A DNA stretch of 64,000 bases from the NCBI GenBank assembly GCA_013368445.1, contig JAACJO010000044.1:62001-126000 (forward strand), in the 5' to 3' direction. Positions 21,596 to 32,508 of this stretch are shown here, one piece after another. How positions within the stretch are numbered: the first letter of the stretch is position 1; each line of letters opens with the position of its first letter. The DNA comes from Leucocoprinus leucothites. Lineage: Eukaryota; Basidiomycota; Agaricomycetes; Agaricales; Agaricaceae. The notes under the pieces were generated by a model. That model did no database searches, was not told where the DNA came from, and saw only the letters and a list, made by a program, of their open reading frames with translations. The translations under genes and the position numbers were made by a program.

Positions 21596-22411
21596 AGGAG
21601 GGGCTTGGTTGATGTTCATACGGTCATCATCAATGCACGCTGTAGAATTAGTTTGTCCGACGACAATGCCAGGTGGAAATAGGGGGGTTGGGATGGTAGA
21701 CAGATAAGGTTTATGTGCCTTTTTTCCCTTCCCTTTGCCCTTAGGAGGGAGGGAAGAGTCCGTCATGGGGATATCGGGGGATGGGCTGTAGTATTGTCTT
21801 AACGCGTCAACGATGGTGAGACTGTTTTCGCCATTAATGGGAAGCCGGTTCCAGCCTGTTTCAAACATAGTTGTGAGTAAACAATATATCGGTTCCCCCA
21901 TTTGGAGAACTCTTGGATCCTTTCTGCCAGGTTGTAATCCTAATGCAGCACGGTGCTTAAAGAAGTTTGTAATATATTTAAGTACCTCAAGCACTTTGAA
22001 AGTGGCTTCACCGACAATAACAGTCTCTTTGGTGGCAGTGTTCGATGGATCCTTAAGATCTGGCAGATGTGGCTGTGAAGGCCTAGGCTCCTGTGGCTGT
22101 GTGGTGATGTCACCAGTGACTTCATGTGTGACGTCAGGTGTGACGTCATTAGTATCAGATGATCCGGCAAAGAAGGTAGCCGGAGTGCCGGTTGGCACAG
22201 CATTTGCTGAGTCAGTGGATCCGTGGATCGCATGAGGCAGCCTTGAGGTAGGTGGGGGTCCAAAGAACCGAGTGGTGGGTTCTCCGTCTGTGATAATCCC
22301 ATCCTCTTGGTCACTCCACGTGTCCCCGCAAGAGTTCAAGTTAAGAGGGTCAGGTTTGTTGAACTCACCAAGAAATCCCTCACTGAATGGACGGAAGGGA
22401 ATAGGTGACTT

Positions 22412-22702
22412 TTTTTTTTTAATTTTTTTTTTTTTAATCAAGTGCGACCCCGGAGGGATCGCCAATTTATAATGTGGTGCGCGATAGCAGTCCGTGTCCG
22501 ACTATCTACTACAGGGAACCGATACCGCTACCGACTACACAAGAGTAAACAACCGGGAATATATAAAAGTCCTGTCCGAGACAATACACAAATTGACAGC
22601 AGAAGGGGGCTAGGCATGTAACAAAGTACAAAGAAGTGAGACATATACCAATATCACTGCATCTGACAGCAGGCCTTGTGGTTGGTGGGAGCCCATCTGG
22701 CA
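22412..22702 (-). mobile_element. 5'-truncated family B 3' fragment with 15-bp TSD
   Basis: About 290 bp: T-rich tail (22412-22438), hairpin GCGACCCCGGAGGGATCGC and the family B 3' UTR with the CCTGTCCGAGACAATAC stretch, truncated shortly after the ORF1 stop. The duplication GGGAATAGGTGACTT is at 22397-22411 and 22703-22717. The target is ORF1 of the D copy. Confidence 0.92.
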
Positions 22703-23228
22703 GGGAATAGGTGACTTGAAACCATCATATGCGCTCATCGACGTGGTTCTTGAGACGGCTTTGGGTGTAATCTCCAATCCTCGACGGACATCACGAGCAC
22801 GGGCTCGTTTGGAACGCGACGATGGAGAAGGGGGAGTTCTGAAGGAGGAGTGTGAGGCTGCACGGAGAAGTGCAGCATGTACATTTATAGGGGAGGAAGG
22901 GGTTGAAGATCCAGACAAATCAGAATCACTCTCACCACTTTCTTCTTCATCAGATCCTGCTCTGGATGGGGCAGCCGACTTGGCGTCATCGCGAACAGAA
23001 TGTTTGGTTGATTTGATAGAAAGTGTGGGCGAAATAGAGCGGTCGCGCTTGTAGGTTGAGACACGTGTTTCAGTGTCAACGATATTGATAGGGTCCGAAG
23101 ATGGCGGGGGGGTACCCTTGAGGTCCGCCCAGTGCGATGGTGCAGTCATAGTGTTATAATTTGTAGTCAGTATGTATGTAGACACCGTCAAAGAAATTGA
23201 TGATGGTGGTAAGAGGGAAAGGAGGATG

Positions 23229-24181
23229 GACCAGTTAGTAATCCATACAGTTTTAGAGTTCGTATTCCAAGATTCATTAAAGATTCGAGAAATGGAGTCA
23301 GAGATATTGTTCAGACAAGAGGTGGAATGAATGTCTGAACAGTCAAGGGCCGCTAGATGCTCAAAGACTTGGGAAGTGAAAGCTGTCTCTTCATCACTAT
23401 CTTTTGGTAGTACACGTTTTTTATAGTTAATATAATCTGGGCGGATTGGAAGATCCACAATCAATGGTGCGTGATCTGATGGAAGCCTTGAATTAACATC
23501 AATAATATGGGAGGTGGAATTATTAGTGCAAAAAATGAGATCAATAACCGAATTGTCATGACTTTCAATGGAAGAGAAATGGGTAGGGGATATTATAGTC
23601 GATGAAGACCTTGTGAGATTGAAGCTGTCCGCCAGCTCCATTAGAGCTATTGCGGACATAGGGATGTAAGTAGCTGAAGAGTCCCATTCTGGAGATCAAC
23701 AATTAAAATCTCCTCCCATATAAATAATATTAGGGATGTCGATGAAGTTTGTTGAAAGGAAATTGATCGCCGATGAGGACGAGTCAGAGTATATGTTAAG
23801 TAAATGAATATAGTTACCCTGGTTGAATAAACCCAAGATTTGTATGTCGCGATGGTTGACCCATTCTTGTCGAAGAATGGGTCTCATGCGAAGTAGGCGT
23901 CTGTGAACATAAGTCAGAGTACGGGTTTGGGGGTCATTAGGCTTGGTAGGGCGAACCATACACAGCCACTCAGGGTGAATAGGAGCACTAATGACATCAT
24001 CCCCTTCAGGGTTAGTCGTAGAAGGTGCTTTTTGAATATGATTCCATGGAGGTTCCTGTAGAAAAATGATTTCAAAGTCCAGCTTTTTGGACTCGAGTAT
24101 GGTGTCAACCAGGGCATAAGAGTGTCCAATGTTTTGCGAATATATACAAACAGAAGAGATAGGTTTGTTCTTACCAGACAT
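23229..24181 (-). pseudogene. ORF2 start: APE endonuclease of family D
   Basis: ATG 24181-24179 (MSGKNKPISSVCIYSQN). The frame is open for 161 codons through FLQEPPWNH, NPEGDDV, HPEWLCMVRP, TYVHRRLLRMRP and IIYMGGDFNC, then TGA where the copy at 14139-23228 has CGA. It continues as SPEWDSS, then SDHAPLIVDLP and the HSTSCLNNISDSISRIFNESW linker. Endonuclease motifs are well preserved. The rest of ORF2 is absent. Confidence 0.88.
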
Positions 24182-25290
24182 ATTTAAACAGCAACTCTGC
24201 CACCGGAGCGATTGGAATTGGCGCGAATGGCATGTGCAGTGCGTGATTCGGTGGCTTTGTTAGAATGCCAGGTTCGGTCAAACCTGTTCCTCCAGAATGG
24301 ACATTTAGTGTCATTTGCGTGATGATCGCCTTTGCAATTCAGGCATTTGAAGTTCTCAAGGTGAGGACATGGAGTGCCATTAGGAGTGGCATCGCGGGGG
24401 GGATTAGATTTGGGGTTAGCCTTACAACACCAGGCCATGGATTGATGGTTCTCAACGTGGTGAGGACCACCACAAATTTGACAGCGTGCACCGAGGGCAC
24501 GACACGCATGAGTGGGATGACCCCAACGCCAGCAGTTCCTGCACTGTGCAATACCGGGGTGCATACTAGTAGCACGGATAGTTCCGATATGTCAGCCGAA
24601 GTTAATAGTACGGTTGACCAATGTCTTGGCCTTGGTACCATTTTGGGAGTCCCAGATGTCAAACCACATGACGGCTGTGTCTGACTTTGGGGAAGCTTTC
24701 ATGACATGAGGATGAGCGGCAAGGATAACATTCTCGAAGAGTGACAATTGGCCAAGGGCCTGCTCAATGAAAGCAGGGGAGAGAGGGTTGGATGAATTGG
24801 CTACCCAATAAGGAACACTGACAATTTTTAGGAAGGATTTGGATTGTGGGAGACGGGGCTCAACAGGGATGGCGTCTCCCAGTTGCCAGGCTTTTTTCAG
24901 CCAAGACTTGATGGTGTCGAGGTCAACAGGAGTGGCGACACCCGAGGTGGCGATGGAGATGCCATTGTATGATTCGCGAACTGATTTGACGCGGAGTTTG
25001 GATTGAGCAGTGATGAGACCGTGATTACAGAATTCAGCTGCCTTATTGAAGTCTTTGATTCGGTCAGCAATGATGTTTCCCTCAAAAGAGATAAGAACTT
25101 GATGACGGGTGGGCCCATGTGTTGTCATTTTGGGTTTAGCACGTTAAGCGCCTGAGGGAGTTGATTTGGGGGCCTGAGGTTGGGCGCTCCCAAAGCTTGC
25201 CTTGTACATAGCAAGGACTTTGTCATAGAATAATTCCGGGAAGGTGAGTATCATTTCTCGCATCTTAACTCCGTCAATACTAGAGGAGGA

Positions 25291-27590
25291 CATCCCTCCT
25301 TGACCTCTTACCACCACCATCTATTCGTTGGTGTGTTTTAAGACGTCTAGTTTACATCGTATCTCTGCCTATTCTACATGGGCAAGCGAAAGTCTAAGTC
25401 TAAGGGCCCCCCCTGCCAATCTACCAAGTCCGCCGAGGCCTCCGCCAACAAGCTCAACATCGCCGAGATGTCCAAGGACGAACATCTCAACCCCTACAAC
25501 AATCCCCGCAACGTTCGCGGGTTCTTCGGACCTCCCCAGGCTGACATCTCGTCACCTGGACCCTCTTCCCTGCCTGCCACTGACATTCCATCGCGGTCAG
25601 TGGTCGCTCCCTTGGCTGACATTCCGTCGCCGTCCCCAAAACCCTTCACTGCCAGTGGACAGACGTTCTACCCTGTAAAGGACTCCCCCCCCCCAGCACT
25701 GCCGTCCGCTGTCTCCTCCGGGTCAACTGAGGAGTCTGTTGAGACCTGGGCTCTTGCTGGGATTCATTTCTTCTCCCACTTCATTGGGAACGTTCCCTCA
25801 GGCCCTCTTCCAGAGGCCACCACCGCCATGATCATCCTGACTCTTGTTGGACTGGTTGCAGAAGTTTTAAACTGGGGCCAAGGCGACACGGCCCTTGCCA
25901 GTGAGCGAATGTGAGCCCAGGGATGGGACACATTTGCAGATTTCATTCGGGACTGTGCCACCAGAGTCGAGGGGGCCTACCCTAAACGTACGCGCATCGC
26001 CCATGGTTCCGCTTTGTCAGCGGAACCACGTGACATTGCCATGGGCTCCCCTGAAGCGCCCAAACAACCACCCCTGGATCGTCGGCCTGCCCCGGCCCAT
26101 CCCACTCTACCGCCCAAGCAAGCGCCTGTTAAAGCACGCGCTGGTGGCCCTCCCCAAGCTAGGGTTAGGTCTGATGGCCAAGCTCAGCAAGCGCCCACCA
26201 AAGTGCCTCCTCCCACCTTGGTCAAGAAGTCCTTCACCGAGGCGGCCCACCCCACCGGGGTTGCGTCACTCATTAAGTTGGTGCAATCCCACCCTGATCT
26301 CGACCCTGATCGCATCACTGCTATGCATCAGGCTGCCCAAGCCACTACTCCCACCACTCGGAAGCCGCACATGACAACTGCGGGCCCTACCCGCCGCCAA
26401 CTTTTCCTCAACTTCATTGGCAGTGCCGATGAGGTCACCTATCTCCATCACAAGGCCATGCGCCTTCTCAACGACTCCCTCTCCCGTGCCAAATCGATCT
26501 TGCGTGTGGAGAACATCACCAAGGCGTACAGCACGATCGCGCTGCACACCTCCTCCGTTCCCTCTGACCCCGACTGTGACATCATTGAGTCCTCCATCCC
26601 TTCCGTCTTTACCACCCCCTTTGTGATCAAGACGTGCCGCCCAAGGTCGAGGTCCTACCTCAAGGTCCTCGATGTCCCCTACTTCGTGAACAGTGTCCGC
26701 ATCACGCCGAATCACGTGACTGACCGCATGCAATTGTCCGCCTTCAAGGACATTTTCACAGATGTTTCCTCCATGCGCATTATGCGCAACTCCACCAGAG
26801 CCAACACCGCCACTGTCTGGTTCGACCTCTGGGACTCTCAATCAGGAGCGAGTGCCAAGAAGCTCCTGGGCAAGTACCTCCACTTCGAGGGTGTTCAGTC
26901 TGTCATCCGGGCTGCACGCGCTCACCCAGGCAGTCCACAGTGTCAGTGTTGCTGGCGCTGGGGGCATTCTACCTCATCGTGCCGCGCCCGTGCGTTGCGA
27001 TGTGCCGCTTGCAGCGGTCCTCATCGCACTGAGAACCACCGCTCCCACTCGAGCTGTTGTAAGGGGAGTCCGAAGGCAAACCCCCCTATCCTGCCCACTG
27101 CCGCCGAGGATCCCTGTCCTCACATCAAGTGCGTCAACTGCGCCAAGTCGCATGCAGCTGACAATCGCAAGTGCCCATTCTGGCGACACCGGTTTGACCG
27201 GCTTTGGCTTGAAAACCATTGCCGCGATGCCATTCGGTCACGTCTGTAGGGTTCTCTTCCCTGCAGGTTGCATTGTCCGCCTCCGCGCTGTGTGTGGTGG
27301 GCCATTGAGATCCATGCCGAGCATCTTCCATCCGCCGGTAATTCAGAACAACCCGACTTGTATTGTAGTATGCTTTCATTTCGAACTATGTACCACTGTG
27401 TGAAGATATCGTTTGTACTAGGCGGACTTCGGACTCGTATTTGTATTCCTAGCTATGTAGATGTGTAGTTGGTAGCGGTACTTTCTGCATGTTGTAGTAG
27501 TTGGGTGCAGACTGCTATCGCGCACCACGTTATAAATTGGCGACCCCTCCGGGGTCGCACTTGATATAAAAAAAAAAAAAAAAAAAAAAA
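25291..27590 (+). mobile_element. Full-length family A ORF1-only LINE
   Basis: 5' terminus at 25291, 3' hairpin GCGACCC-CTCCG-GGGTCGC, poly(A) to 27590. The 15-bp duplication AATACTAGAGGAGGA is at 25276-25290 and 27591-27605. Length 2.30 kb. The target is ORF1 of the surrounding D copy. Confidence 0.94.
25378..27249 (+). pseudogene. Gag-like ORF1 of family A, single TGA
   Basis: ATG 25378, stop TAG 27247-27249, 624 codons in one frame. The only lesion is TGA at 25912-25914 (codon 179), where other copies read CGA. Codon 11-14 region is GPPC instead of GPPR. A small inverted segment at 26005-26027 changes HGSADKAE to HGSALSAE and is accompanied by a 12-nt deletion. Zinc knuckles are complete (CQCCWRWGHSTSSC, CAACSGPH, CVNCAKSHAADNRKC), although the second residue pair of knuckle 1 is CQCC instead of CQRC. 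Otherwise as in family A. Confidence 0.9.
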
Positions 27591-29352
27591 AATACTAGAG
27601 GAGGAGTTGGAAGAGGAAGTCACTGGCTGGACACCCCGTTGGGCGGCATCAGCGAACAACACATTCTTCTTGTTAAAATGTTCTGTAAGGGGTTTGGTGG
27701 ATGCCTTATGGTCAGGAGGGGGAATGGGGGATGGCATATCAGAGGTGCCCTTGGGGTTAGGTTTCAATGACTGAGCCTGGCCATCAGAGGAAGGGCACCC
27801 AACTGAGCGCTCGAAGTTTCCATTCCGATTCCTTGGGATCACGTGATTGGAAGGTGGAGGAGGGGCCCGGGAGACACGAATAGGACCAGAGGGCTTGGAA
27901 GATGTAATATCATTCTTTGCCTTCAAGGAGCCTGATACGGACGAAACGTTACGTGCCTTACCAGGAGATGTAACGTCATCCTGGGGGGGGGGAAGGGTGC
28001 CCTCACCAGGAGGGGCTTGATCGATGTTCATGCAGTCATCATCGATGCGAGCTGTAGGATTAGTTTGCCCAACGGCAATGCCAGGTGGAAATAGGGGGGT
28101 AGGGATGGTAGACGGAGAGGGTTTACGTACCTTTTTTCCCTTCCCCTTACCTTTAGGAGGGGGGGAAGAGTCCGTCATGGGGATGTCGGGAGGAGGACCA
28201 TAGTAGTGCCTCAATGCTTCGACGATCGTGAGTCTGTTTTCACCATTAATGGGTAGACAATCCTAGCCTGCCTCAAACATAGTGGTTAATAGGCAATAGA
28301 TAGGTTCCCCCATTTGGGGAACCCTTGGATCTTTCATCCTGGGCCATAAGCCCAATGCAGCGTGATGTTTGAAGAAGTTTGTGACATACTTAAGCACCTC
28401 AAGCACTTTATATGCAGCTTTGCCGACGATGACAGTTTCTTTGGTGGCAGTATTAGATGGATCCTTGAGATCCAGCAGGTGTGGCTGTGCAGGCCTAGGC
28501 TCCTGCGGCTGTGCAATGATGTCACCAGTGACATCATGCGTGATGTCAAGTGTGACGTCATTATTGTCAGATGATCCGGCAACAAAGGTTGCCGGAGTGC
28601 CGGTTGGCACAGCATTTGCTGACTCAGTGGATCCATGGATCGCATGAGGCAGCCTTGAGGTGGGTGGGGGTCCAAGGAACCGATTGGTAGGTACCCCATT
28701 GTTGAATACCCCATCCTCTCGGTCACCCCACGCGTCCCCACAAGAGTCCAAGTTAAGAGGATCTGGTGGTTGAAGCTCACCTATAAATCCCTCTCCAAAT
28801 GGGCGGAAAGGAATAGGTGACTTGAAGCCATCATATGCGCTCATTGACACAGTTCTTGAGATGGCCTTGGGAGTGGTGTCCAGTCCTCGATGAACATCAC
28901 AAGCATGAGCTCGCTTAGTACGTGATGAAGGAGGAGGGGGAGTCCTAAGGGAGGAATGTGATGCTGCACAGGAGAGTGCAGCGGGGGCAAGTGTAGGAGA
29001 AGGAGGGTTGAGGATTCAGATGAGTCAGATTTACTCTCACCGCTTCCTTCCTTGTCAGAGCCAGCCCTTGACGAAGCGGCAGACTTGGCATCGTCATATA
29101 TGGAGTGTCTCTTCGATTTGATAGAGAGCGCAGGTGAGTTAGAGTGATCATGCTTGTAGGTTGAGACACGTGTTTCAGTGTCAACGATGTTGATTGGGTC
29201 CGAAGACAGCGGAGGGGTACCCTTAAGGTCCACCCAGTGCGATAGTGCAGTCATAGTGGTATAATTTGTAGTCAGTATGTATGTAGACACCGTCAAAGAA
29301 ATCGATGATGGTGGTAAGAGGAAAGGAGGATGAATGAAGACTCTGCTCTCTT

Positions 29353-31664
29353 TTTTTTTTTTTTTTTTTTTTTTAAATCAACGCAACCCCGGAGGGGTCG
29401 CAAATTTATAACGCGGTGCGCGATAGCAGTCTGCGCCCAACTACTACAACATGCAGAAAGTACCGCTACCAACTACACATCTACATAGCTAGGTATACAT
29501 ATACGAGTCCGAAGTCCGCTTAGTACAAACGATATCTTCACGCAGAGGTACATAGTTCGAAATGAAGGCATACTACAATACAAGTCGGGTTGTTCTGATT
29601 TACCGGCGGATGGAAAGTGCACGGCATGGACCTCGATGACCCACCACGCACAGCGCGGGGGCGGACAATGCGACCTGCAGGGAAGAGAACCCTACAGACG
29701 TGACCGAGCGGCATCGCGGCGATGGTTTTCAAGCCAAAGCCGGTCAAACCGGTGTCGCCAGAATGGGCACTTGCGATCATCAGCTGCATGCGACTTGGCG
29801 CAGTTGACGCACTTGATGTGAGGACAGGGATCCTCGGCGGCGGTGGGCGGGATAGGGGGTTTGGCTTTCGGACTCCTCTTACAACAGCTCGAGTGGGAGC
29901 GGTGGTTCTCAGTACGATGAGGACCGCCGCAAGCAGCGCATTGCAACGCACGGGCGCGGCACGATGAGGTAGAATGACCCCAGCGCCAGCAACACTGACA
30001 CTGTGGACTGCCTGGGTGAGCGCGTGCAGCCCGGATGACAGACTGAACACCCTCAAAGTGGAGGTACTTGCCCAGGAGCTTCTTGGTGCTCGCTCCTGAT
30101 TGAGAGTCCCAGAGGTCGAACCAGATGGTGGTGGTGTCGGCTCTGGTGGAATTGCGCATAATGCGCATGGAGGAAACATCTGCGAAAATGTCCTTGAAGG
30201 CGGACAGTCGCATGCGGTCGGTCACGTGATTCGGTGTGATGCGGACACCATTCACGAAATAAGGGAGGTCAAGGACCTTAAGGTAGGACCTCGACCTGGG
30301 GCGGCGCGTCTTGATTGCAAAGGGGGCGGTAAAGACAGAAGGGATGGAGGACTCAATGACGTCACAGTCGGGGTCAGAGGGAACGGAGGAGGTGTGCAGC
30401 GTGATCGTGCTGTATGCCTTGGTGATGTTCTCCACACGCAAGATCGGCTTGGCGCGGGAGAGGGAGTCGTTGAGAAGGTGCATGGCCTTGTGATGGAGAT
30501 AGGTGACCTCATCGGCACTGCCGACGAAGTCGAGGAAAAGTTGGCGGCGGGTGGGGCCCACGGTTGTCATGCGCGGCTTCCAAGTGGCGGGAGCGGCAGC
30601 TTGGGCGGCCTGATGCATAGCGGTGATGCGATCAGGGTCGAGATCGGGGTGGGATTGCACCAACTTGATGAGTGACGCAACCCCGGCGGGGCGGGCCACC
30701 TCGGCGAAGGATTTCTTGACTGAGGTGGGAGGAGGGGGCGCTTTGGCGGGCGCTCGCTGAGCTTGGCCATCAGACCTAACCCTAGCTTGGGGGGGGCCAC
30801 TAGCGCGCGCTTTAGCAGGCGCTTGCTTGGGCGGTAAGGTGGGACGGGCCGGGGCAGGCCGACGATCCGAGGGAGTCTGTTTGGGCGCTTTGGGAGAGCC
30901 CATGTCAATATCACGTGGTTCTGCTTTGTCAGCGGATCCATGGATCGCCTCATGGGCGATGCGCGTACGTTTAGGGTGGGCCCCCTCGACTCTGGTGGCA
31001 CAGTCCCGAATGAAGTCCACAAATGTGTCCCATCCCTGGGCTCGCATTCGCTCGTTGGTGAGGGCCGTGTCACCTTGGCCCCGGTTGAAAACTTCCGCAA
31101 CCAGTCCGACAAGAGTCGGAATGATCACGGCGGTGGTGGCCTCTGGAAGAGGGCCTGAGGGAATGTTCCCAATGAAGCGGGAGAAGAAACGAATCCCAGC
31201 AAGAGCCCGGGTCTCAACAGACTCCTCAGTTGACCCGGAGGAGACAGCGGACGGCGGTGCTGGGGGGGGAGAGCCTTCACGGGGTAGAACGTCTGTCCGC
31301 CGGCGGTGAAGGGTTTTGGGGATGGCGATGGAACGTCAGCCGCGGGAGCGACCACCGACCGCGACGGAACGTCAGTGGCAGGCAGGGAAGAGGGTCCAGG
31401 CGACGAAACGTCAGCCTGGGGAGGTCCGAAGAACCCGCGAACATTGCGGGGGTCGTCGTAGGGGTCGAGATGTTCGTCCTCGGACATCTCGGCGATGTTG
31501 AGCTTGTCGGCGGAGGCCTCGGCAGACTCGGTAGATCGGCGGGGGGGGCCCTTAGATTTAGACTTTCGCTTGCCCATGTAGAATAGGCAGAGATACGATG
31601 TAAACTAGACGTCTTAAAACACACCAACGAATAGATAGTGGTGGTAAGAGGTCAAGGAGGGATG
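29353..31664 (-). mobile_element. Full-length family A ORF1-only LINE
   Basis: Poly(T) from 29353, 5' terminus at 31664, 2.31 kb. The 15-bp duplication AGACTCTGCTCTCTT is at 29338-29352 and 31665-31679. The target is the Copia pol reading frame (KTLLSSGTEL), which can be read across after removing one duplication copy. All element signals are present on the minus strand. Confidence 0.93.
29692..31577 (-). pseudogene. Gag-like ORF1 of family A, one frameshift
   Basis: ATG 31577-31575, stop 29694-29692. One lesion: the cytosine run after FYPVKA has 8 C (31262-31269), where the open copies have 9 or 10, shifting the frame. On both sides of it the protein is open (150 and 478 codons) and well conserved, including FADFIRDC-type DFIRDCATRVEG, QLFLDFVGSADEV, SRSYLKVLDLPYF, IWFDLWDSQSG and the three knuckles. 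One of the best ORF1 copies of family A. Confidence 0.9.
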
Positions 31665-32407
31665 AGACTCTGCTCTCTTCTGGCACAGAACTCTCCACAC
31701 TTGTTCCCACTCCTTCCCAGCAAGAGGAAATGCGATCCATTCCCTACCTCTCTGCTGTAGGCTCCCTGCAGTATCTAGCCACCATGACTTGCCCAGATAT
31801 CACTTATGCAGTCTCCTACCTTGGGAGATTCAACCACAACCCTCATCCTGAGCACTGGGCTGCTGTGAAGTATCTCCTGCACTATCTGAAGGGCACAAGT
31901 GATTACAAGCTTGTTTACAAGGGCTGTGAAGCTGAGGAGCTCTTTCTGACCTACACAGATGCTTCCCATGGTGGTTGTAAGCAAACTGGTTGCTCTACAG
32001 GTGGATATGTGACTCTGGTGTGTGGTGGAGCTATGGGATGGTCCTCCAAGTGTCAGCCCTTTGTTACTCTCTCTTCTACAGAGGCTGAGTATGTGGCTGC
32101 AGTTGAGGCTGGCAAGGAGATCATGTGGATGAGGAACATCCTGACAGAGTTTGGCTATTCCCCTTCCTATGCCTCCACTCTCCTGATTGACAACAAGTCT
32201 GGGATTGATGTTTCCAAGAATCCTGAGCATCATGGTTGCATGAAGCACCTGGATCTGCAGTTCTACTGGCTCCGGGATGCTGTACAGTCTGCTTTCATTG
32301 CTCCAGAGTACATCCCCACCAGCCAGAATGTGGCAGACTTGTTTACCAAAGCTGTTCAGCCCAAGATGGTGGAGTTTGCAGTTCCCATGCTAGGATTGAC
32401 TCACTAG
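31665..32407 (+). pseudogene. Copia polyprotein C-terminus: RT tail and RNase H
   Basis: Open from the insertion point to the stop TAG at 32405-32407, in frame with 29334-29352. Typical Ty1/Copia sequence: IPYLSAVGSLQYLATMTCPD (RT connection), then RNase H with YTDASHGGC, STEAEYVAA and LLIDNKSGID supplying the acidic residues, and the closing PTSQNVADLFTKAV. Function in the family: degradation of the RNA template in the virus-like particle. The frame is undamaged, so this fragment is younger or better protected than most LINE copies around it, but it has lost the upstream polyprotein. Confidence 0.9.
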
Positions 32408-32508
32408 AGAGTATAGGTGCTCCATCCCTCCTTGACCTCTTACCACCACTATCAAAAGTTGGTGTGTTATAAGAGGTCTAGTTTACATCATTATTCTACC
32501 TATTCTAC

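Larger units (their letters stand above)
17792..23149 (-). pseudogene. ORF1 (gag) of family D, with two nested insertions
   Basis: Start MTAPSHWADLKG at 23149; stop TAA at 17794-17792, two bases before the ORF2 ATG. Without insertions it is about 0.9 kb of codons. Order: Ser-rich head (SIKSTKHSVRDDAKSA), basic SKRARARDVRRGL, a region with AIHGSTDSA, a helical domain (FKVLEVLKYITNFFKH...LLTTMFETGW), a basic PKGKGKGKKAHKP segment, DGQAQ, FNKKNVSFTDAA, the RRM-like part with VWFDIWDSQNG, and zinc knuckles CRNCWRWGHPTHAC, CQICGGPH...C and CLNCKGDHHANDIKC. Lesions: insertions at 19303 and 22412 and several stops and frameshifts. Confidence 0.85.
14139..23228 (-). mobile_element. Family D LINE, near complete but lacking 3' end
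   Basis: The longest D copy: about 6.5 kb of element sequence without its insertions. The 5' terminus CATCCTCC is at 23228 (minus strand), followed by TTTCCCTCTTACCACCATC. ORF1 starts at 23149, ORF2 starts at 17789 and ends raggedly at 14139 in the C-terminal zinc region. The last part of ORF2, the 3' UTR and the tail are missing. Nested inside are a full C element (19303-21595) and a B 3' fragment (22412-22702). It lies in the RT/endonuclease region of a further D copy. Confidence 0.82.
24184..29254 (-). pseudogene. ORF1 (gag) of family D, split by a family A element
   Basis: Start near 29254 (MTALSHWVDLKGTPP), stop TAA 24186-24184. Order as in the neighbouring D copy: Ser-rich head, FRPFGEGFIGEL, AIHGSTESA, VLEVLKYVTNFFKH, PKGKGKGKKVRKP, SSDGQAQ, FNKKNVLFADAAQ, then after the insertion the SWLKKAWQLGD, VMWFDIWDSQNG and knuckle region (CRNCWRWGHPTHAC, CQICGGPH..C, CLNCKGDHHANDTKC). 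Stops near 25145 and 28262 and frameshifts near 28980 are present. Confidence 0.83.
23229..29332 (-). mobile_element. Family D LINE copy with intact 5' end, 3' part missing
   Basis: Begins at 23229 in the endonuclease/RT linker, continues through the endonuclease (23696-24181) and ORF1 (24184-29254) and ends at the 5' terminus CATCCTCC at 29332. A family A element is nested at 25291-27590. Its missing 3' part could be the copy at 4680-14138, which stops about 310 bp of element sequence away. The flanks at 4679 and 29333 do not match, so this is not proven. Confidence 0.8.

Noticed and set aside
21539..22465. Long minus-strand frame that joins a poly(T) translation (poly-lysine) to D ORF1
   Set aside because: It only arises because a poly(A) tail and two insertion boundaries happen to stay in frame; not a gene.
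29690..30680. Long open frames antisense to gag-like ORF1 (for example 30100-30675)
   Set aside because: They recur antisense to every A/C copy at the same place and follow from the GC-rich codon pattern of the sense ORF; no independent conservation or start context was seen.
31262..31269. Programmed frameshift in ORF1
   Set aside because: The intact B copy and several A copies have a single continuous frame, and the shifted frames carry nothing conserved; simple indels in C-runs are more likely.
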